From contig OV050031.1 in the NCBI GenBank assembly GCA_920105625.2, positions 1,653,501 through 1,717,500 of the forward strand: 64,000 nt of DNA, read 5' to 3'. The translations under genes were made by a program, and so were the position numbers. The notes below the pieces were generated by a model, which saw only the letters and a list, made by a program, of their open reading frames with translations, was not told the origin of the DNA and made no database searches. Shown piece after piece: positions 12,690-26,500 of the stretch (positions are counted from its first letter, which is position 1; every line of letters starts with the position of its first letter). This stretch comes from Clusia tigrina. Lineage: Eukaryota; Arthropoda; Insecta; Diptera; Clusiidae.

Positions 12690-13290
12690 TGTTACGAAAT
12701 TGCCCTCTTGACAATTTACTTTGTTACAAAATTGCCCTCCTGACAATTCCTCTAACTCTCTGTACTCGGACTCGTACCACTGGATTGTGTAGTAATCAAA
12801 CAATCGCTGGTTAAGTTAAAATAATTAACTTTAATTATTGCAATTTACACTTTTAATATTAGGCTTAAAGTTTACTTCTTTACAATTTTTACGTTATTTC
12901 ACAAACCATTAGTCACTTTATTTACTAATTAATTTCATCACTTTACACAATTACAAATACTGCTAATACTGCTGCTTCGATCAAAATGCCTGATGTACAC
13001 ACTGTTACGGTCTCTGATCTACTGCCTTCGACTTTGAACAGTCTTGTCGCTTTTATAGTTTTCGAATGGTTGGTGTAGAAAATTCCACGCCATTCTCGTA
13101 TTTTCTAGAATTTTCGATCCATTTCGACAGAAGTCGAGAATATTCTTTTTGATATTACCGACAGATGGTTCTTGAACAAGCTTTTATTCGAATAAATAGT
13201 TCGCATCTTGACTCGCAGGGGGCACTCATTCTCCAGATGGGATCCTAAAAGTATGCAATCCCTTTTCACTGAGCTATCACATTTCAATAT
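12690..13290 (-). mobile_element. Solo LTR of a retrotransposon (copy 1)
   Basis: This ~600 bp block recurs inverted at 18249-18767. Read on the minus strand it carries a TATA box (TATAAAAGCG, complement of 13048-13057), AATAAAG-type signals further on, and an end in TAACA. With TGTTA at the other terminus of copy 2, this gives the TG...CA ends expected of an LTR. The terminal 25 bp (containing TTGTCAAGAGGGCAATTTCG) is present twice in tandem near the end. No gag or pol and no second LTR in the same orientation are nearby, so this is a recombination-derived solo LTR. A Ty3/gypsy origin is likely but not proven. Confidence 0.75.
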
Positions 13291-16200
13291 ATAAAAAATT
13301 AGTCCTGTAATAAAAAGTAACTAAAACATTTAATTTGTAGTCCATGTTACAGAATTTTATGTGTAGTAGGGCGTGGCAGTTTGAATATTCTCCCTTATAT
13401 AATATAAATATTTATTTTATTGAGTTATAAGTAGAGTAGATGGGGTCTGGAGAGCCAGTTTTTAAAAGTCTTGGGCATACTTAGATATGTCCCGTATCAA
13501 AGGGTATAACAGAAAACGTTATGTGCAAAATGGATTCAGGAGCAGGAGGACAATATCAGTATACTGTAAAAAACAGACATAAACACATTTTGTATCCTTT
13601 GCAACTTGTGTTGAGAAATGAACACAGATAGAGAGACGAGTTGAAGGAAGCGCTAATTTTTGTAACATTCAATTTTGTGTAAGTTTGTGGGTGAAGAGCA
13701 CAAATATCCTGCTAATGAATGGGAGATAACGTGTTTTGAACTTGGCTTTCTAAGAATTCTTTCTTGTTTTGTGTGTTTAAATACATAATTAAGAATAATT
13801 CCCAAAAGAGAGGGGGATGGGCCCTCCTGATGTAGATAGTTGCACTATTATTTTTTATTATTTTAGTAGAGAGGATTATAAAACAATTATAAAGCAATAA
13901 AATGAAAAAATTATTCGCCTCCAAGACTTTCGGTTTGGTATGATATGAAAGATATTAATCTACTATATATAAATATACATCTAAAAACTAATCTAGGTTT
14001 GGAAAGATATGTAAAGTGCCAGTCGCTTTTCTACTCGGAGGCCTAATTGGCTCATTGTAATTCCCTTCATAGCAAAATTCACATATTTAGTTAGCTTTGT
14101 TAGCATAAGAATAGTTTTATTGTGTCAAATGGCATGGAATTAATAATAATATAAAATTCACATACAGTTAACATGCAAATGTTTCAAATGATTATAGTAA
14201 GAAAACCACTTCATGCCAGAGAATTTCAAATAAATGATTTGCGACATCTGAAAAATCTCAACACTGATGCGAGCACAAATTCTTTGGAACATTTCTTATA
14301 TTTTGAGACTGCCTTCCATCTGTTAATATGCTCTCTCATTATAGACCCATTTGCCACACTCGAATTAATTGTATTATAGTAGTGTTTCTGACTCAACTTC
14401 TTTATACGACATGCGAAAATTATGTCTGTATTTGTAGTATTTCCTAATGATATTCTTGCAAGAGCCCTCGTCTGAATTTTTAAATAGCCTTCTTCTTTCA
14501 AGACCGACATAAATTGGCATCACAATCACACAAACAACATTAAAAGTTTCATTCATTTAAATTAATATTCACCAAGGACAGACATTAACTCAACTTCACC
14601 TGTTTACCGTCAAAAGTTATGCAAGAACCGCTGAATTACTATTACCTACATTTCCACACTTCATGCATTGAGTAATAGGGTGACATGCCGCATCCAACGC
14701 ACCTGATATTAACGTACCACGAGAATGCGACTCCGTTTGCGTGGCCCAATTCAAGAGCGCTCAGTCAGTGGCAGTCACGCTCGGTTTATGCAAAGACATT
14801 CAAGTGTACCTCACCGCATGCCCGCACATTCGCGCAAGAAAGTTAATTAGCAGCGTTAAAAAACTTCCGATTCAGCTGCAGCGTTAACCCACAGAAGCGT
14901 CCGCTGAGTCCGACAGACAATGGGCGCATAAATGTGCGAAAGGCAGGATTCTAAACTTCAGGTTATAATGAACACTGTTTTCCGCTTTCACAAGTTACCA
15001 GACACTCATTTCTACATGTTTTCATATCCTGCAATCCTCATTCGTCAAGGATAGATATTTTGAATGCTGTAAGCATAATTTTATGCCAGTAGTTTCTCAT
15101 TGTGTAGAAAACAACACAATTTTCTTTGGTTTATTCAGGCAAAGCAAGCCTCGCCCACTCTCTAAGTGGAAGTCTGAATTTCGTAATCAAAGTTTGTACA
15201 AAAACACGCTTCTGGTGTACACATAACCGAAAAAGTTTCCGTGTGTCACATCCAGATGAGGTTTAGTTAACCTTCACAGCAGGCAAACCAAAAGTACATG
15301 CTACGAGCATTCAAAAGGATATCGGATTTGCATTAAAGAACGCCGTAATAATTCAGAGAGATTGTGCGTGTATTTTTACATGTTTACATCACCTTTAAAC
15401 ACCTACAACTCTCCCTTTGTGTGGCTGGCCCCTATATGCGACCCGTTCATATATTGCGCAAAAACAGCACAATCGAGATGCCTCGAAGGCTGTGCTAAAA
15501 TAAAAATGAAAACAAGAATTAACCTAAAGAGAAATCAGTGGCAAAAGTTCGCCAACATTATTGCCAGCCAGCCAGCCAGCCAGCCAGCGTCCGTCCATAA
15601 GCAGCCATCATCTGCGCGCTTTTACTTTGTGTTGTGAAAGTATCGAACGCTTCCTTTCCGACATAAAAGCGAATTGTATTTGCATTGTTTTTATTGGGGC
15701 AAATTGTTATGACGCCATCGGACACATTGGCTTTCACAAATTGCCATGATAGGAACAAGGATATGCGAAATAAGAGTACTGTACTCGTTCGCTGTGAGTT
15801 GTTTGCTTTCGGTTCGAGTATTTGCATACGATTCTTTTTTCTCTGAAAAGTTTCGACGATTCGTTTTAACGTTCCTTTTAAGTGTAATATGTTTAAACTT
15901 TACTTTGAAGTTGAAACGACCGATTGTAAGGAAAATTTATTATTGTACTTTTTCATATATATACGATTTTGTTATAAATGTGCGGGTATAGTTGCCGTAA
16001 TGACGCCCTGTCAGGGCAAATTTTGAATAGCTTCTTTCTACGGAGTCATTTGTTTGCGGTTTGCTGGAAATTTAAATAGGCAAACGAAACTACATGCGGA
16101 TAAACGCTCCACAATCCTCACGCATAGAATTTCTTTGAATTCGTTTATGCTCAGCACATGCCAGCAAAACAAAACCCTCACCATTACGTCATTACGTGTG

Positions 16201-17984
16201 TAACTTGAGCAGGGAGCTGGCTGTGAAAAGTGAGGAGCACCTCAAAAAATACTCAAGCGCAGAATGGAGACCATTTTTTATTTGCATACGTAAGTGTTGG
16301 CGTATAGGTTTTCCATTAAGGTCCTTCACATTTTAAATGTTCCTGGCAACCTGTTCTCCGGCATCGTCTTAAACACTCGCACAATTTAAGGAGGAAAAAG
16401 TGCACCCGCAAAATGGTTATATTTTAATGCTCCTAATTCAGATCACTTACGAGATTGCACCAAAATTCTCAACAATACTCAATTAGCCCAGTTGTGATGT
16501 AACACACCACTGGATGCGGCGTGTTTGTAAGCAAACTTCGAATACATTAACGTGCATACACGCCAGGAGCAGCAGGAGCACGGAGAATACTCGTACCGGC
16601 AACTTCGAGCACGGCGGCAAATTCTAAAACCGAAACTTAAATTTTCTTGGAACTTTCGCAGCATTAGCAGCATCACTGCTGCTATTAATTGCACCGCAAT
16701 TGGTGGTGCTCTCGCCTGCGTCGTTCCGAAATTGCACAATGAATTGGGTCGGTCAGTCCGGGTGTGAACTGTGTTAATGCCGAATACTCGTACCTTAATT
16801 GGAATTTCTTCAGTTAATGCCAATTTCTGTGTTTGCTATGTTTGCTTTATTGGATCGATTGTGAGTGTGATTACATTGCGGAAATTCTATTTCAACAGTT
16901 CTAAACTGGAATCTCTTCATTCATATTACTCGCAGTTTACCACATTTCTATTGATATTTGCACACAAATCAATTGGATTTTAATGGAGCGCATTTTACGA
17001 ATTTTATCCACTCACTCAAACGCACCCCGTTGATGGAGAAATGTAAAATGACGCTTAGTAAAATACGAGCTCGAGCAATATTGGAATGTGTTGCTGCTGG
17101 CGCATGCTGCTTCCTTCCCTCCTTCCTTCCTTCTTCCTTTAGTCACCTTCTCCAATGCGGTATATTTCTGCCCAGATTGCTTTCAGCATAAGTTCTAAAT
17201 TTCTCAATAGTTTTAATGGCATTTTAAATGGTTCTTGCGTCTTTGCCCGCGCCAACAGACGCACATTAATTTTATTCTGCAACATGCATAAAAATGTGTG
17301 ACTTTCGCCGAAGTGGCCTATAAAAATTTATTCGCAAAGAAAAAAGGTATTTGTCTATTTGCTGTTTGCTGTTTGCTGTTTGCAGGTGAAACAACAGAAC
17401 TATGATTTATCAACCGTTTAGTCTCACCTTCCCGGTGCATTCAGTGGTGCACGCAGAGTACGTGCATCTGCAAATGACCGCCACCGTTGAAATGCTTTTA
17501 AGCACTGCCAGCATATGCAGTATTTACATATGTTTGCGCAGGCCGCCACTGCCAGGGCAATGCGCTACGCGATTCTCGTACTTAAGTGTCTCTTGTGCAA
17601 AGAGCCATAAAAAAAGAAGCAAGTTTATGATTGCGACAAATAGTGGAGAGGGTTGCTGCGAGCAGACAGAACATAAATTCCCAAAATACTTTCAAATACA
17701 CAACTCCAGCTGCCAGAGCTGCACTCGTGCAGTGGTGAGCATTTTTAACCCAAAATATGTATAATTTACATCTAACTGCGGATTGTGTATGAACTTGTAT
17801 TCTAGTAGCAGTTAAACAACAAAATCTCCTTCTCTGTAGAGCGTGAACCCTCTCAATACTCGAAAGGTTTTCATAAAAATGTTTAAAAAATTTTAAAAAA
17901 ATTGTATGAATAAATTATTGCTCAAAACATGACGCAATTAAAACGCCATCTTATTAATAATACTATATGTTATTTATTTGTTTA
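13291..17984. other. No supported gene; microsatellites
   Basis: About 4.7 kb without a convincing exon. It holds a (CCAG)n run at 15563-15587, a (CTTC)-rich tract at about 17113-17140 and a three-unit TTTGCTG repeat at about 17358-17383. The segment 14660-17760 is less AT-rich than its surroundings and free of recognisable transposons, as expected of an intron or regulatory DNA. Several open frames there (for example 16552-16767) lack any recognisable feature. Confidence 0.5.
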
Positions 17985-18165
17985 TTATTCATCATTATGA
18001 GTGCAAGGTGTTGGGGTAATGAGTACGAGGCTTTCGCCTCGAAGAGAAAATTATTTTACAGAAAGAAGCATTTTGGAGACCAAACCCGTGGCAGGATTTG
18101 AACCAACAACCCTCGGGGAGTGAGTCTAGCATGCTTACCACTAGATCACAGAGAGCGGCTATAAT
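17985..18165 (-). mobile_element. tRNA-derived SINE, copy A
   Basis: On the minus strand the head contains GATCTAGTGGTAAGCATGCTA (A-box type, complement near 18125-18147) and GGTTCAAATCCTGCCA (a B box; complement near 18093-18108), spaced as in a tRNA gene. A body follows (GCTTCTTTCTG ... TTCTCTTCGAGGCGAAAGCC ... CCCCAACACCTTGC), then an AT-rich tail. The arms do not fold into a clean cloverleaf and a ~90 bp unrelated body follows, so it is a SINE and not a functional tRNA. Related copies lie at 20401-20572, 41579-41722, about 52550-52650 and 53555-53740. An internal RNA polymerase III promoter would drive transcription. Confidence 0.75.
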
Positions 18166-18248
18166 ATATAATAATAGCAGCAACTGTATATTCGATGAAT
18201 TGGCTCGTTGAATGCCACTTCTCCCAATGAGGTTTTGAGATATGGGCA

Positions 18249-18767
18249 TGTTAATATTGAAAAGTGATTGCATACTTTTAGGATCCCATCTGGAGTTTGA
18301 AGTTACCACCCTATGTCGTGGTAAGATAGTGGTGTATACAATGTTCTCGTTCAAGGTGTATTGAAGATTTGGGGTGTATATAAGTTTCTAGAATAATCCA
18401 GAAACTTCTACACTAGTCTAGAAGTTTTTACTTCAACCATTCGAAAGCTACAAAAACCACCACACTATTCAAAGTCGAACACAGTCGAACAGAGATCGTA
18501 ATTTTGTAAAGTGATGAAATGAATTATTAAATAAAGTGATTAATGAATTATGAAATAAAGTGCAAATTGTAATAAAGTAAACTTTAAGCCTAATATTAAA
18601 TGCGTAAATTGCAATAATTAAATAAAGTTAGTTATTTTAATTTAAGCAGCGATTGTTTGATTACTACACAATCCAGTGGTACGAATCCGAGTACAGAGAA
18701 TTAGAGTGAATTGTCAAGAGGCCAATTTCGTAACAGAATAAATTGTCAAGAGGGCAATTTCGTATAA
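18249..18767 (+). mobile_element. Solo LTR of the same family as 12690-13290 (copy 2)
   Basis: Homologous over nearly its whole length to copy 1 but in the opposite orientation: shared TTGCATACTTTTAGGATCCC near the start, CTTTAAGCCTAATATTAAA in the middle and GATTGTTTGATTACTACACA near the end. It begins TGTTAATATTG, and TAACA appears at the end of the first terminal repeat (18731-18735). Three AATAAA motifs (about 18525-18575) point to plus-strand sense. The TATAAAAG box of copy 1 is decayed here to CTACAAAAAC. The last TAACA has become TATAAT. No internal retrotransposon region adjoins it. Confidence 0.75.
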
Positions 18768-20325
18768 TATTGTATATTTTTGTGGATTTTTGCATGTAAA
18801 AATTAATTATTTAATTGAGTAATTAACAAAATAATTTAATTAATTAAAAGCCTTAAAATTGTCAAAAATGTATAAGATGAAAATTCAATTTTTCCATCAC
18901 GCGGGACATCTGAATCTATAACGCATTGGAAATTGCTATAGGGGAAATCTATATTGACAAAAAATATGTAAAATTTATCTATATTTTTGTTCCTATACGG
19001 AGAGCAAATCATCATAACTAGACACGCACCTCATGTGTGAGACATTTACACACTGGAATAACCTCCATAATGTGACCCGATGTAAGCAATCAATAACAAT
19101 ACTGATAGCGATTTAAGAAGAGTATAAAAGTAGGACTAATCACGGTTCCAGAAATCAAATAGAATTGTTGACTTCAACCAATGCTTGGATGCATTACCTC
19201 TGACACCAAGGTAAAAACAAAGCATTCACCAGGAAAATATTTTCATTCACCTTCCAAATTACAATGAAGCTAATTACCTTCCGAGATATATAACGAACTA
19301 ATGTGCCTTATTCTTCTAGTGGCACATCCAAGTTCAAATGTCGAAAGCATAACTTCTCAATCGACTGAATACAACAAATAGTTTAAGCATCAATTTAGAA
19401 ACAAGAAGTCAATTCAGCCCCCAAGAGAGATTAAAGTGGAAATCCAAGTTCAAAAGAAAACCTCAAAGGGAGTAAGGAACTTGAACATTTTCGAACCATA
19501 AAATAACAATTACTTATCGAAATTATTATGAATGTCCCCTTCATATAATTGGTGTAAAAATGTGATATGCATATGCATCTTGTCAGTATAATAAATTCTT
19601 GATGGTTCGATCACTGTATAATATATATACAGTGATCGAATAATAATAATTTATAAAATATTGTTTGCTAATTTTCCAGCAATTCAGTTAATAAATTAAT
19701 AATAAAATAATAACTTAAATAGTTAACAAAGTTGAACTCAGTAAAATACTGTAAGAAATTGCTCTTTAACTTCCATTCCACTTGTATCGCTGGTGCTTCA
19801 AGCTCACTACTAAAATGCATACTGTGCAAGATGCCTCTTGTACACTTTCTCAAGATTTTAGAAAACATGGGAATACATGGGATAACGTTGACCTTTAGTG
19901 CAAATAAGATTGAAGACTGATCATTTTAATAGCATAGTATGAGAGAAAGAATCAACCTCACTAATGACTTATTGCTTTAGCGAAACCGAGAAGAAACGGA
20001 AGCTCATAAGAAATGTATTTTTTTAACTTAAACATTTATAATTTAATCCTACATTTATCCACCTTTAATCATAAATACGGAAATTAATATAATATACGAT
20101 TTGCCGAACTCCAAAAGTAAAACGTTCTGGCCGAGTATCCGCGCCCTTGATTGTTACTGATACCTACCGAACTACAAATCCCTATATCAAGAACATGGAC
20201 GTGGACACAAACTGGGACAATGGCATCGAATATTAATATCCTTTAATTTTTCAAAAATACTTTTTTGTTTATTACCGATGTTTCGAAAACATTTTCCCGT
20301 TCTCCGTAAAAATGTTTTATTTTGC

Positions 20326-20328
<3 letters not shown>
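18768..20328. other. No supported gene
   Basis: AT-rich spacer containing a perfect 15-bp hairpin at 19606-19640. The plus frame at 19732-19920 has no recognisable feature. Confidence 0.5.
19606..19640. repeat. Perfect 15-bp inverted repeat with 5-nt loop
   Basis: TTCGATCACTGTATA, loop ATATA, then TATACAGTGATCGAA. The 11-mer CAGTGATCGAA recurs at 30746-30756. The motif resembles the CAGTG start of Tc1-type inverted repeats, so the hairpin may be two transposon ends brought together or an excision remnant. That origin is inference. Confidence 0.85.

Positions 20329-20400
<72 letters not shown>
20329..20400. repeat. (ATT)n microsatellite, SINE tail
   Basis: About 24 ATT units directly adjoin SINE copy B on its minus-strand 3' side, so this is best read as an expanded AAT tail of that SINE. 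Confidence 0.9.
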
Positions 20401-20401
<1 letters not shown>

Positions 20402-20572
20402 CTTACACCATAATTAATTATGACTGCAAGGGGTTGGGGAATGAGTAACTGAGGCCTTCTACTCGAAGAGAAAAGGATATTTTAGAAATAAGCATTTTTG
20501 GAGACCGGGGCAGGATTTTAACCTGCGACCCTCAGAGCGTGAGTCTAGCATGTTTACCACCGAGGGTGGCTT
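20401..20572 (-). mobile_element. tRNA-derived SINE, copy B
   Basis: The minus strand shows the same head and body as copy A: a degenerate A-box region with GGTAAACATGCTAGACTCAC, a B-box-like AAAATCCTGCCCCGG (GGTTCAAATCC decayed), TTTTCTCTTCGAGTAGAAGG in the body and CCATAATTAATTATG mirrored at the 3' end next to the (ATT)n tail. Both Pol III boxes are mutated relative to copy A. Confidence 0.7.
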
Positions 20573-23500
20573 ATTTTGCAGTATTGAAATCCTGCTCTGA
20601 GCTACTTAATGTTTAAGTATATAAATAAATCCAATATTTTACTCGTTGCTTTAATTATTTATGAATTATCTTTGCACGAGTACGAGTACTATTGTTCCAT
20701 TACGCCATACACATTCCATGAAAATGGGGCGTTTATAGATCTTGAAGATTGATATAATAGCATTATCTGTAAAACAGATATCAACATAAGTTGATGACAG
20801 GATTTCAAAAAGGATTTCTCTGCCTATGTAAATATTTTATAGAAATATGCCCTCGTACAGAAGTATCCTTGTTTCTCTTAGATTACAAAATTGTCCTTAG
20901 AATAGAATGTGTGAATGAAACAAAATCAGTTTTTGTTTAACAAAAATGTTTTTCTAAAAAGAAACACTTATTCTAAAAAATCGTTCTATATTTCATTTCA
21001 TTGGTATCAAATTGTGCATATAATTTTTGTTAAATGTTGATTAAGTATCACAGTGAATTATTGGATCACAGAACTCACATATGTTGGTAGTATAACATTG
21101 AAGTCATATCTACCCGTAAATAACGAATATAAGTAGAGTTAGTTAATTTCGAAAATGAGTTTAGTTAGTTTCGATTCGTAGTTTAATTACATGGTTTCGT
21201 AGTTTAGTTTAATTCGAATCACTGATTTGCGTTTAGTAATGGAAAAACTGTAATAATTTAGCTTCGACTAAAGTGGTTAAACTGAACATCAACTTACTTA
21301 CATAAGTATCACTTTGACTTCCACTCCAAGTCACTATTATCACTGCTGCTGTCGAGTCACTACTGAACTGTATTGTGGTTATATGTCGAAGTTCTATAGA
21401 AAAGTTCAACTCTTGAGAAGTTTCGGAACCTCGTCCAGTAGTACGAAAGATATAGCCTAAGAGATGGCGCGTTGTTTAAAATCGATAGTATGAGCAAATT
21501 AGTCAACTTCTCTTCACGAAACTGTTTGTTAGTTCAGTTGAAGGTGAATTGAATATTTTGAGGCGAATTGAAAATTTTACAATTTTTCATAATTTAACGG
21601 TTCTAAATTGCACATTCCTTAATAATCCATGAGTACTGAAAATATTTCCGCCAACTCTGGCAGCTCCTGGTACGAGTATTTCATCGCAAATTTATTTATG
21701 CCATTCTCCACCTTGCCACCATATATCGTTTTCCTCTGAATAATTACCCAGGATACAATGGAATACGAACTCGTAGAAAGAGAGAGAAAAGTGTGAAAAA
21801 GTTCTAACCATATTTTTCCGATTAGTCGCGAGGAGAAGTTTGGGTTTTATGGTACGAGTACGTCATATTGAATTAAACATGTGAAAGTGGCGCAAAAAGA
21901 AAGAGGGGACAAACACCGAGAAAGGTGGAAATGGTGTAATAAAAGGAAACTTTATTGTAGACGACAGAGCTGGTGCTTCTGAGACTGCTAATGGAACATT
22001 TCGGTTTGTGAAGATACGAAAATGCATTCAGAGCACAGAACACTGCACGAGATAAACGTTATCAGTAAATTGAAAAGGACGCCTGCTACAAACTAAAGAC
22101 TTAAATGGCTGAAAGAAGTGCAAAAGAGAAAGCCTGGGGGAGATGTCACCTAAAGGGAAATTTATGCATGAGAAACACACAAAACTTAATATTAACTTGA
22201 TCAGTAAAAGTGGGTCATGAAAACTGCACAGCGCCGCAAATGGGGAACAAAAGGTAATGTGTATAAAAATTTATGTGCATGTGTGTGAAGAAAAGGAGGA
22301 AACGGTTACGATTATTTGCAAATGGCCTGGGTAAATGGGCTCCGGTTAATGTGCAACGAAATTTATTGAGTCAAAGTGTGACCAATATAGGAGTATACAA
22401 GTGAAGGGGGCAAGGATTCAGCGCCTATCCATAAGGGGATAGGAGTGGAAAGCAACAATGCATTAGCATTTCCCTCACTATTGAAATATAAATCCACTCT
22501 TTGTCGTGCTCACTTTGTTCGGTGCTTGTAGAAGAATCAAAACACACATTTCATTTAATAAAACATCTGCAACTGTGAATACTCATACGCTGAGCTAATT
22601 TCAGATAAAAAAGAAGCCATAACAAAAGCGGTGAAGCAACTCAGCAACTGAGCAGCTGAGCAGTTGAGCAGCTAAATACACGTGCTGGAAGCAATCGCAA
22701 GCGGAGACATGCCGAGAAAATTTCCACTAAACTGCAGCACTTTAGCGAAAAGTGTTATTGTAAATTGCAAGACGTGCAGGAAAAATTCACGTCACCGCAC
22801 ACAATTTCATACCCGTACACGTAGCACACGCTGCCGCCTGATCACGGCTCAGCATGGCTCAGCATGGCGTCAGCAGTGGCGATGCGTGTGCTGCAAAGCA
22901 ATTACTTTTCATTTTGCAAACAGGCTTTGGGATTCGATGAATTCAGATTTAACTGCTGAACGGATTTGAGTGATTGAAAGCGGCACCCATAAAAAGCAAC
23001 GAGCTCGGTGGCCATTTTGGTTGTTAGTTTTCCCCTACTCCCGCCTCGGCGCTCCCTCCGCAACCTTACCCACTAAATTGTTGGCAAATTTATTTCAGCC
23101 ATTCGAAATTTGCATAGTGGCGCCCTGATAAATTGCCAGCCTGTAGTTTGTGTATTATATATGTCCATATGTACATAAGTGCATATGTTTTTCTGTTCTC
23201 TGTGTGTATATATATGTGTGTATGTGTGTGTGTGTAGCATACTGGGGATGTATTTTTGTAAATACGACTATTTGCATTTATGAATGTGTGCGCGTGCTTT
23301 TTCGACATGTTTCAGGAATGGGCCTCATTTTGATTTTTATTTAGATAAAAATTACTACTCGGCAAGTACTTGGCAAGCAAACATGCAAAATTAATGTTTG
23401 AGAATCAACAAAAAATCGCTTCCCTGCCATTTTCCGCTTAGCTACTCGTGCATTAGTATCTTACTTTTCTGCGTTTTAATTATTAACAAACCTTTGAAGG

Positions 23501-26500
23501 CTGTAAATTTGCTGAGGGCACGTGGCTTTGTCTTTCTGCTGATTGTTCGCGTGCCTCGTCAGTATTTGCCTTTCTATCATTCATAAATCCGTTTATTGCA
23601 CGACGGTTAGTACGGGCGAGGCTTTTTTCCGCCCCATTTTCAGATCCTTCAACAGCTTATTACATATTAAATCATGCCTCCTCCATTCATTATGTTCGTT
23701 TTTCCTTTGTTCTTTGTTGGAAAAATTTGTTCGAAGACACCATGTTGCACTTTTCCAGGCGCCTCTCACACTCTTCAACTTCTTGATTATGTGTTGCTAA
23801 GACGCTTCCTTGCTTCTGCAGAGTTTCGCTCGCTGCCAGAGGTCTCTTTGCCATCCAGCTTTCGGACTGACTTCAACGCCCTGAGTACATTTCATCATTT
23901 TTCATTTTGCGCACAAATATTTTTGAAGTGCAATTAGAATGTCATTTAAATGCAAATTCCGTGCACAAGTGCACTTTTAATTAATTCATTGCAATATGAA
24001 TGCGAATTCCTTATAATTACGCTTTGTTTTAATCTTGTGCAATTTCTGTTGAAAATAAAAAATCACATAATTTAATATTTCGTCCTTTTATATCGCATTT
24101 GTTTCTGCAGTTATGCAGTTGCGTGGAGTTGTGGAGTTGTGCAGTAGTGCCATTAGCACGTTCCCCGTTGTGCTTTTTGCCATCATTTCAGTTTTTCTCC
24201 TTGTCCTTTGTGCCACGGTCGGGATGTGTACTTTTTGTCCTAGCCATCATTTCGACTGTTTGCTGCAACTTTACAAATGTGCGCTCATTTATTTTGCAAG
24301 CACTTTGACGCCTCTTTAGTAATTCGCTGGTTTGTTGTTGACATGGTTGACATTGTTGCGCAGCAAATACATTTTTCCTACTTACTTTCCTCCGCAGTAA
24401 ATTCACCTAAGTAATGATAATTTAATTCCTTTCCGCATATACTCGTGTGTGATCTCTCGCAAGTAATGTCATGCATTTATTTTAGTTATTAAATAAGTCA
24501 GGCAAGGAATCGGACAAAAGTTAATATATGGCAGGACATAGCCACAGATTTATTTGTTTAATTCCTTTAAAATTAGTTTTGAACTTGCATGCAGCAGGGA
24601 CGGACGTTCCATGTGTGCACAGTCGCCTGTACGAGCATGCATGAATAAACATTTTGTAAAGAAATCAGCAAAGTGTAAATACCGACAAAACCCTCCCACC
24701 CATAACTTTCGTTGCCGCTCTAAACACTACAGCGAAGGTACAAGCGATTTACACAGAATTGGCATAAAGTAACACTTGTAGACACATCGCACACCCACTT
24801 TCCCACCGACATGCCCCGCAGTACGAGTATCAAAAGTCGATTTATTTTAATTAAATGTAAATACGAGTGCAGGGGAAATTCAAAGCAAAGATTTTATCGC
24901 ACACATCAATGCATCGCAGGTGGGCGGTGGAAGTGGCAAATGTTCGAACAAACGTATTCCCTGAACTGGAAGATATCCGCATAAGCACAATTAATGTAAT
25001 TGAATTTCTCTAAAATAAAATTTTTGCACAAACACAAACAAGCAAAGATATGAATAAATCAAAGTAGCAAAGTAGTCACGCCCCTGAGGTGCGAGCGACG
25101 GGACTGTGATAAGTGACACAAAAAGAACAAAATTTATTAAATATGCACACGTATTTTTATCTTACACAATCATAAGAACCCCGAACAAATAAAATCGGCA
25201 GATGGTGTTAATTCCCGGATTCCATCCCTAATCTGGTGCACGTACGTAGCGCGGTTTAACAACTTAATCGGATAAAGGTACAAATCCGTAGTTTTCTGTG
25301 GGATGTGAACAGAGAGGTGATTTTATAAGACCGTAAGATCGTTGCATAATAGGTAGGTAGGTAAAATGGCTGACAACCCTCGAGTCGCCAGTATAAACAC
25401 TAGTGACGCTTAGAAGCCATACGTGAAGATGGATAGTAGACAGCTTACAATACTTTGATTAGAAAAATTTTTCTAATTTCTTCCTAATAGAAGTAGTTCA
25501 ATCTCGGTATAGTGCAAAGTAACACAAGAACTATCGTTTCATGAGTTATATTTAATTAAAGATTATACAATAGTAGGCAATAGTGACTTGTTATCACTGC
25601 TGATTTCAGCGTGAGACTTAGTTGCCCTTGTTTAGCGATCCCTTCTTTGTATATGGTGGATGGCGCTTACCGAACCGAACATGCATATTTATTCAGAATA
25701 GCATCCCCAATATCTCATCTACGTACCATTAATGGAATTAAACAAAGATACCATAATAAATAAACATGGCAGCTGATATACATATCTCAGCATCAGAAAA
25801 GTTGAAACCGTAGCTCCAGAATGGCGGGGTTGCTTTCGCCGAGAGCAACCTGGGAACACAACTTTGAAGCTTAACCCTAGGCAGGCGACGTCAAAATTGG
25901 TATCATAAGTGAAAAACTGGTGCCAAAAACAAAATCTGTGAAAGCGGGACCAATTAGTTACATTTCGTATACCCTGGAAGTAGAAATATGCATGAGGAAG
26001 GCAATTAATTTAAAATAATAGTATGGGAAATAACTTGAATTACTTTGGATTAAATTGAAGTTGCTTCCAACGCTTTTCCAATATATCACTATATCCCCTA
26101 TGTATATAACTAATAATTGAATCGACCGGAAAGTTTTTCATTTGATTTGAGTTCATCTTTAAAAATTTGCTCACTATTCAGCTCTTCCATTGTACTGTCA
26201 AGACGACGTAGTCACAAACAGATTTTCATAACATCCGATTTTTTTCTTTTTTTGGCACCGTTTTTGGCCTTTACTAATCCTTCTTTTCTCTTTACTTTCC
26301 CACCGATACTGTGTTTTTGCTTTGTTTTCTTTGTGTACCCGTCACGCAATGTTAATTTTCCCTTTTTTTTCTTCGAATTTTCTCACCTGCTTGTTTTGTT
26401 TTTGTGTGGCTTATATCTAATAATGTGCCTTGGTTATAAGTTGATTATATTCCTCAAGAACAAGTGAGGTTTTTTAGTCGAGCTTTCTGACAATAAGTTT

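Noticed and set aside
13105..13287. Minus-strand 60-codon frame
   Set aside because: It lies wholly within the solo LTR and its homologous copy at 18.3 kb does not preserve it.
18090..18150. Possible tRNA gene on the minus strand
   Set aside because: A and B boxes are present, but no clean cloverleaf forms and the same head recurs with a common body at other loci, so it is a SINE head.
12690..18767. Complete LTR retrotransposon bounded by the two LTRs
   Set aside because: The LTRs are in opposite orientation and the DNA between them has no gag or pol.
26117..26467. 116-codon Phe/Ser-rich plus-strand frame suggesting a membrane protein
   Set aside because: The hydrophobicity comes from T-rich DNA. 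No signal peptide followed by a plausible topology can be seen.
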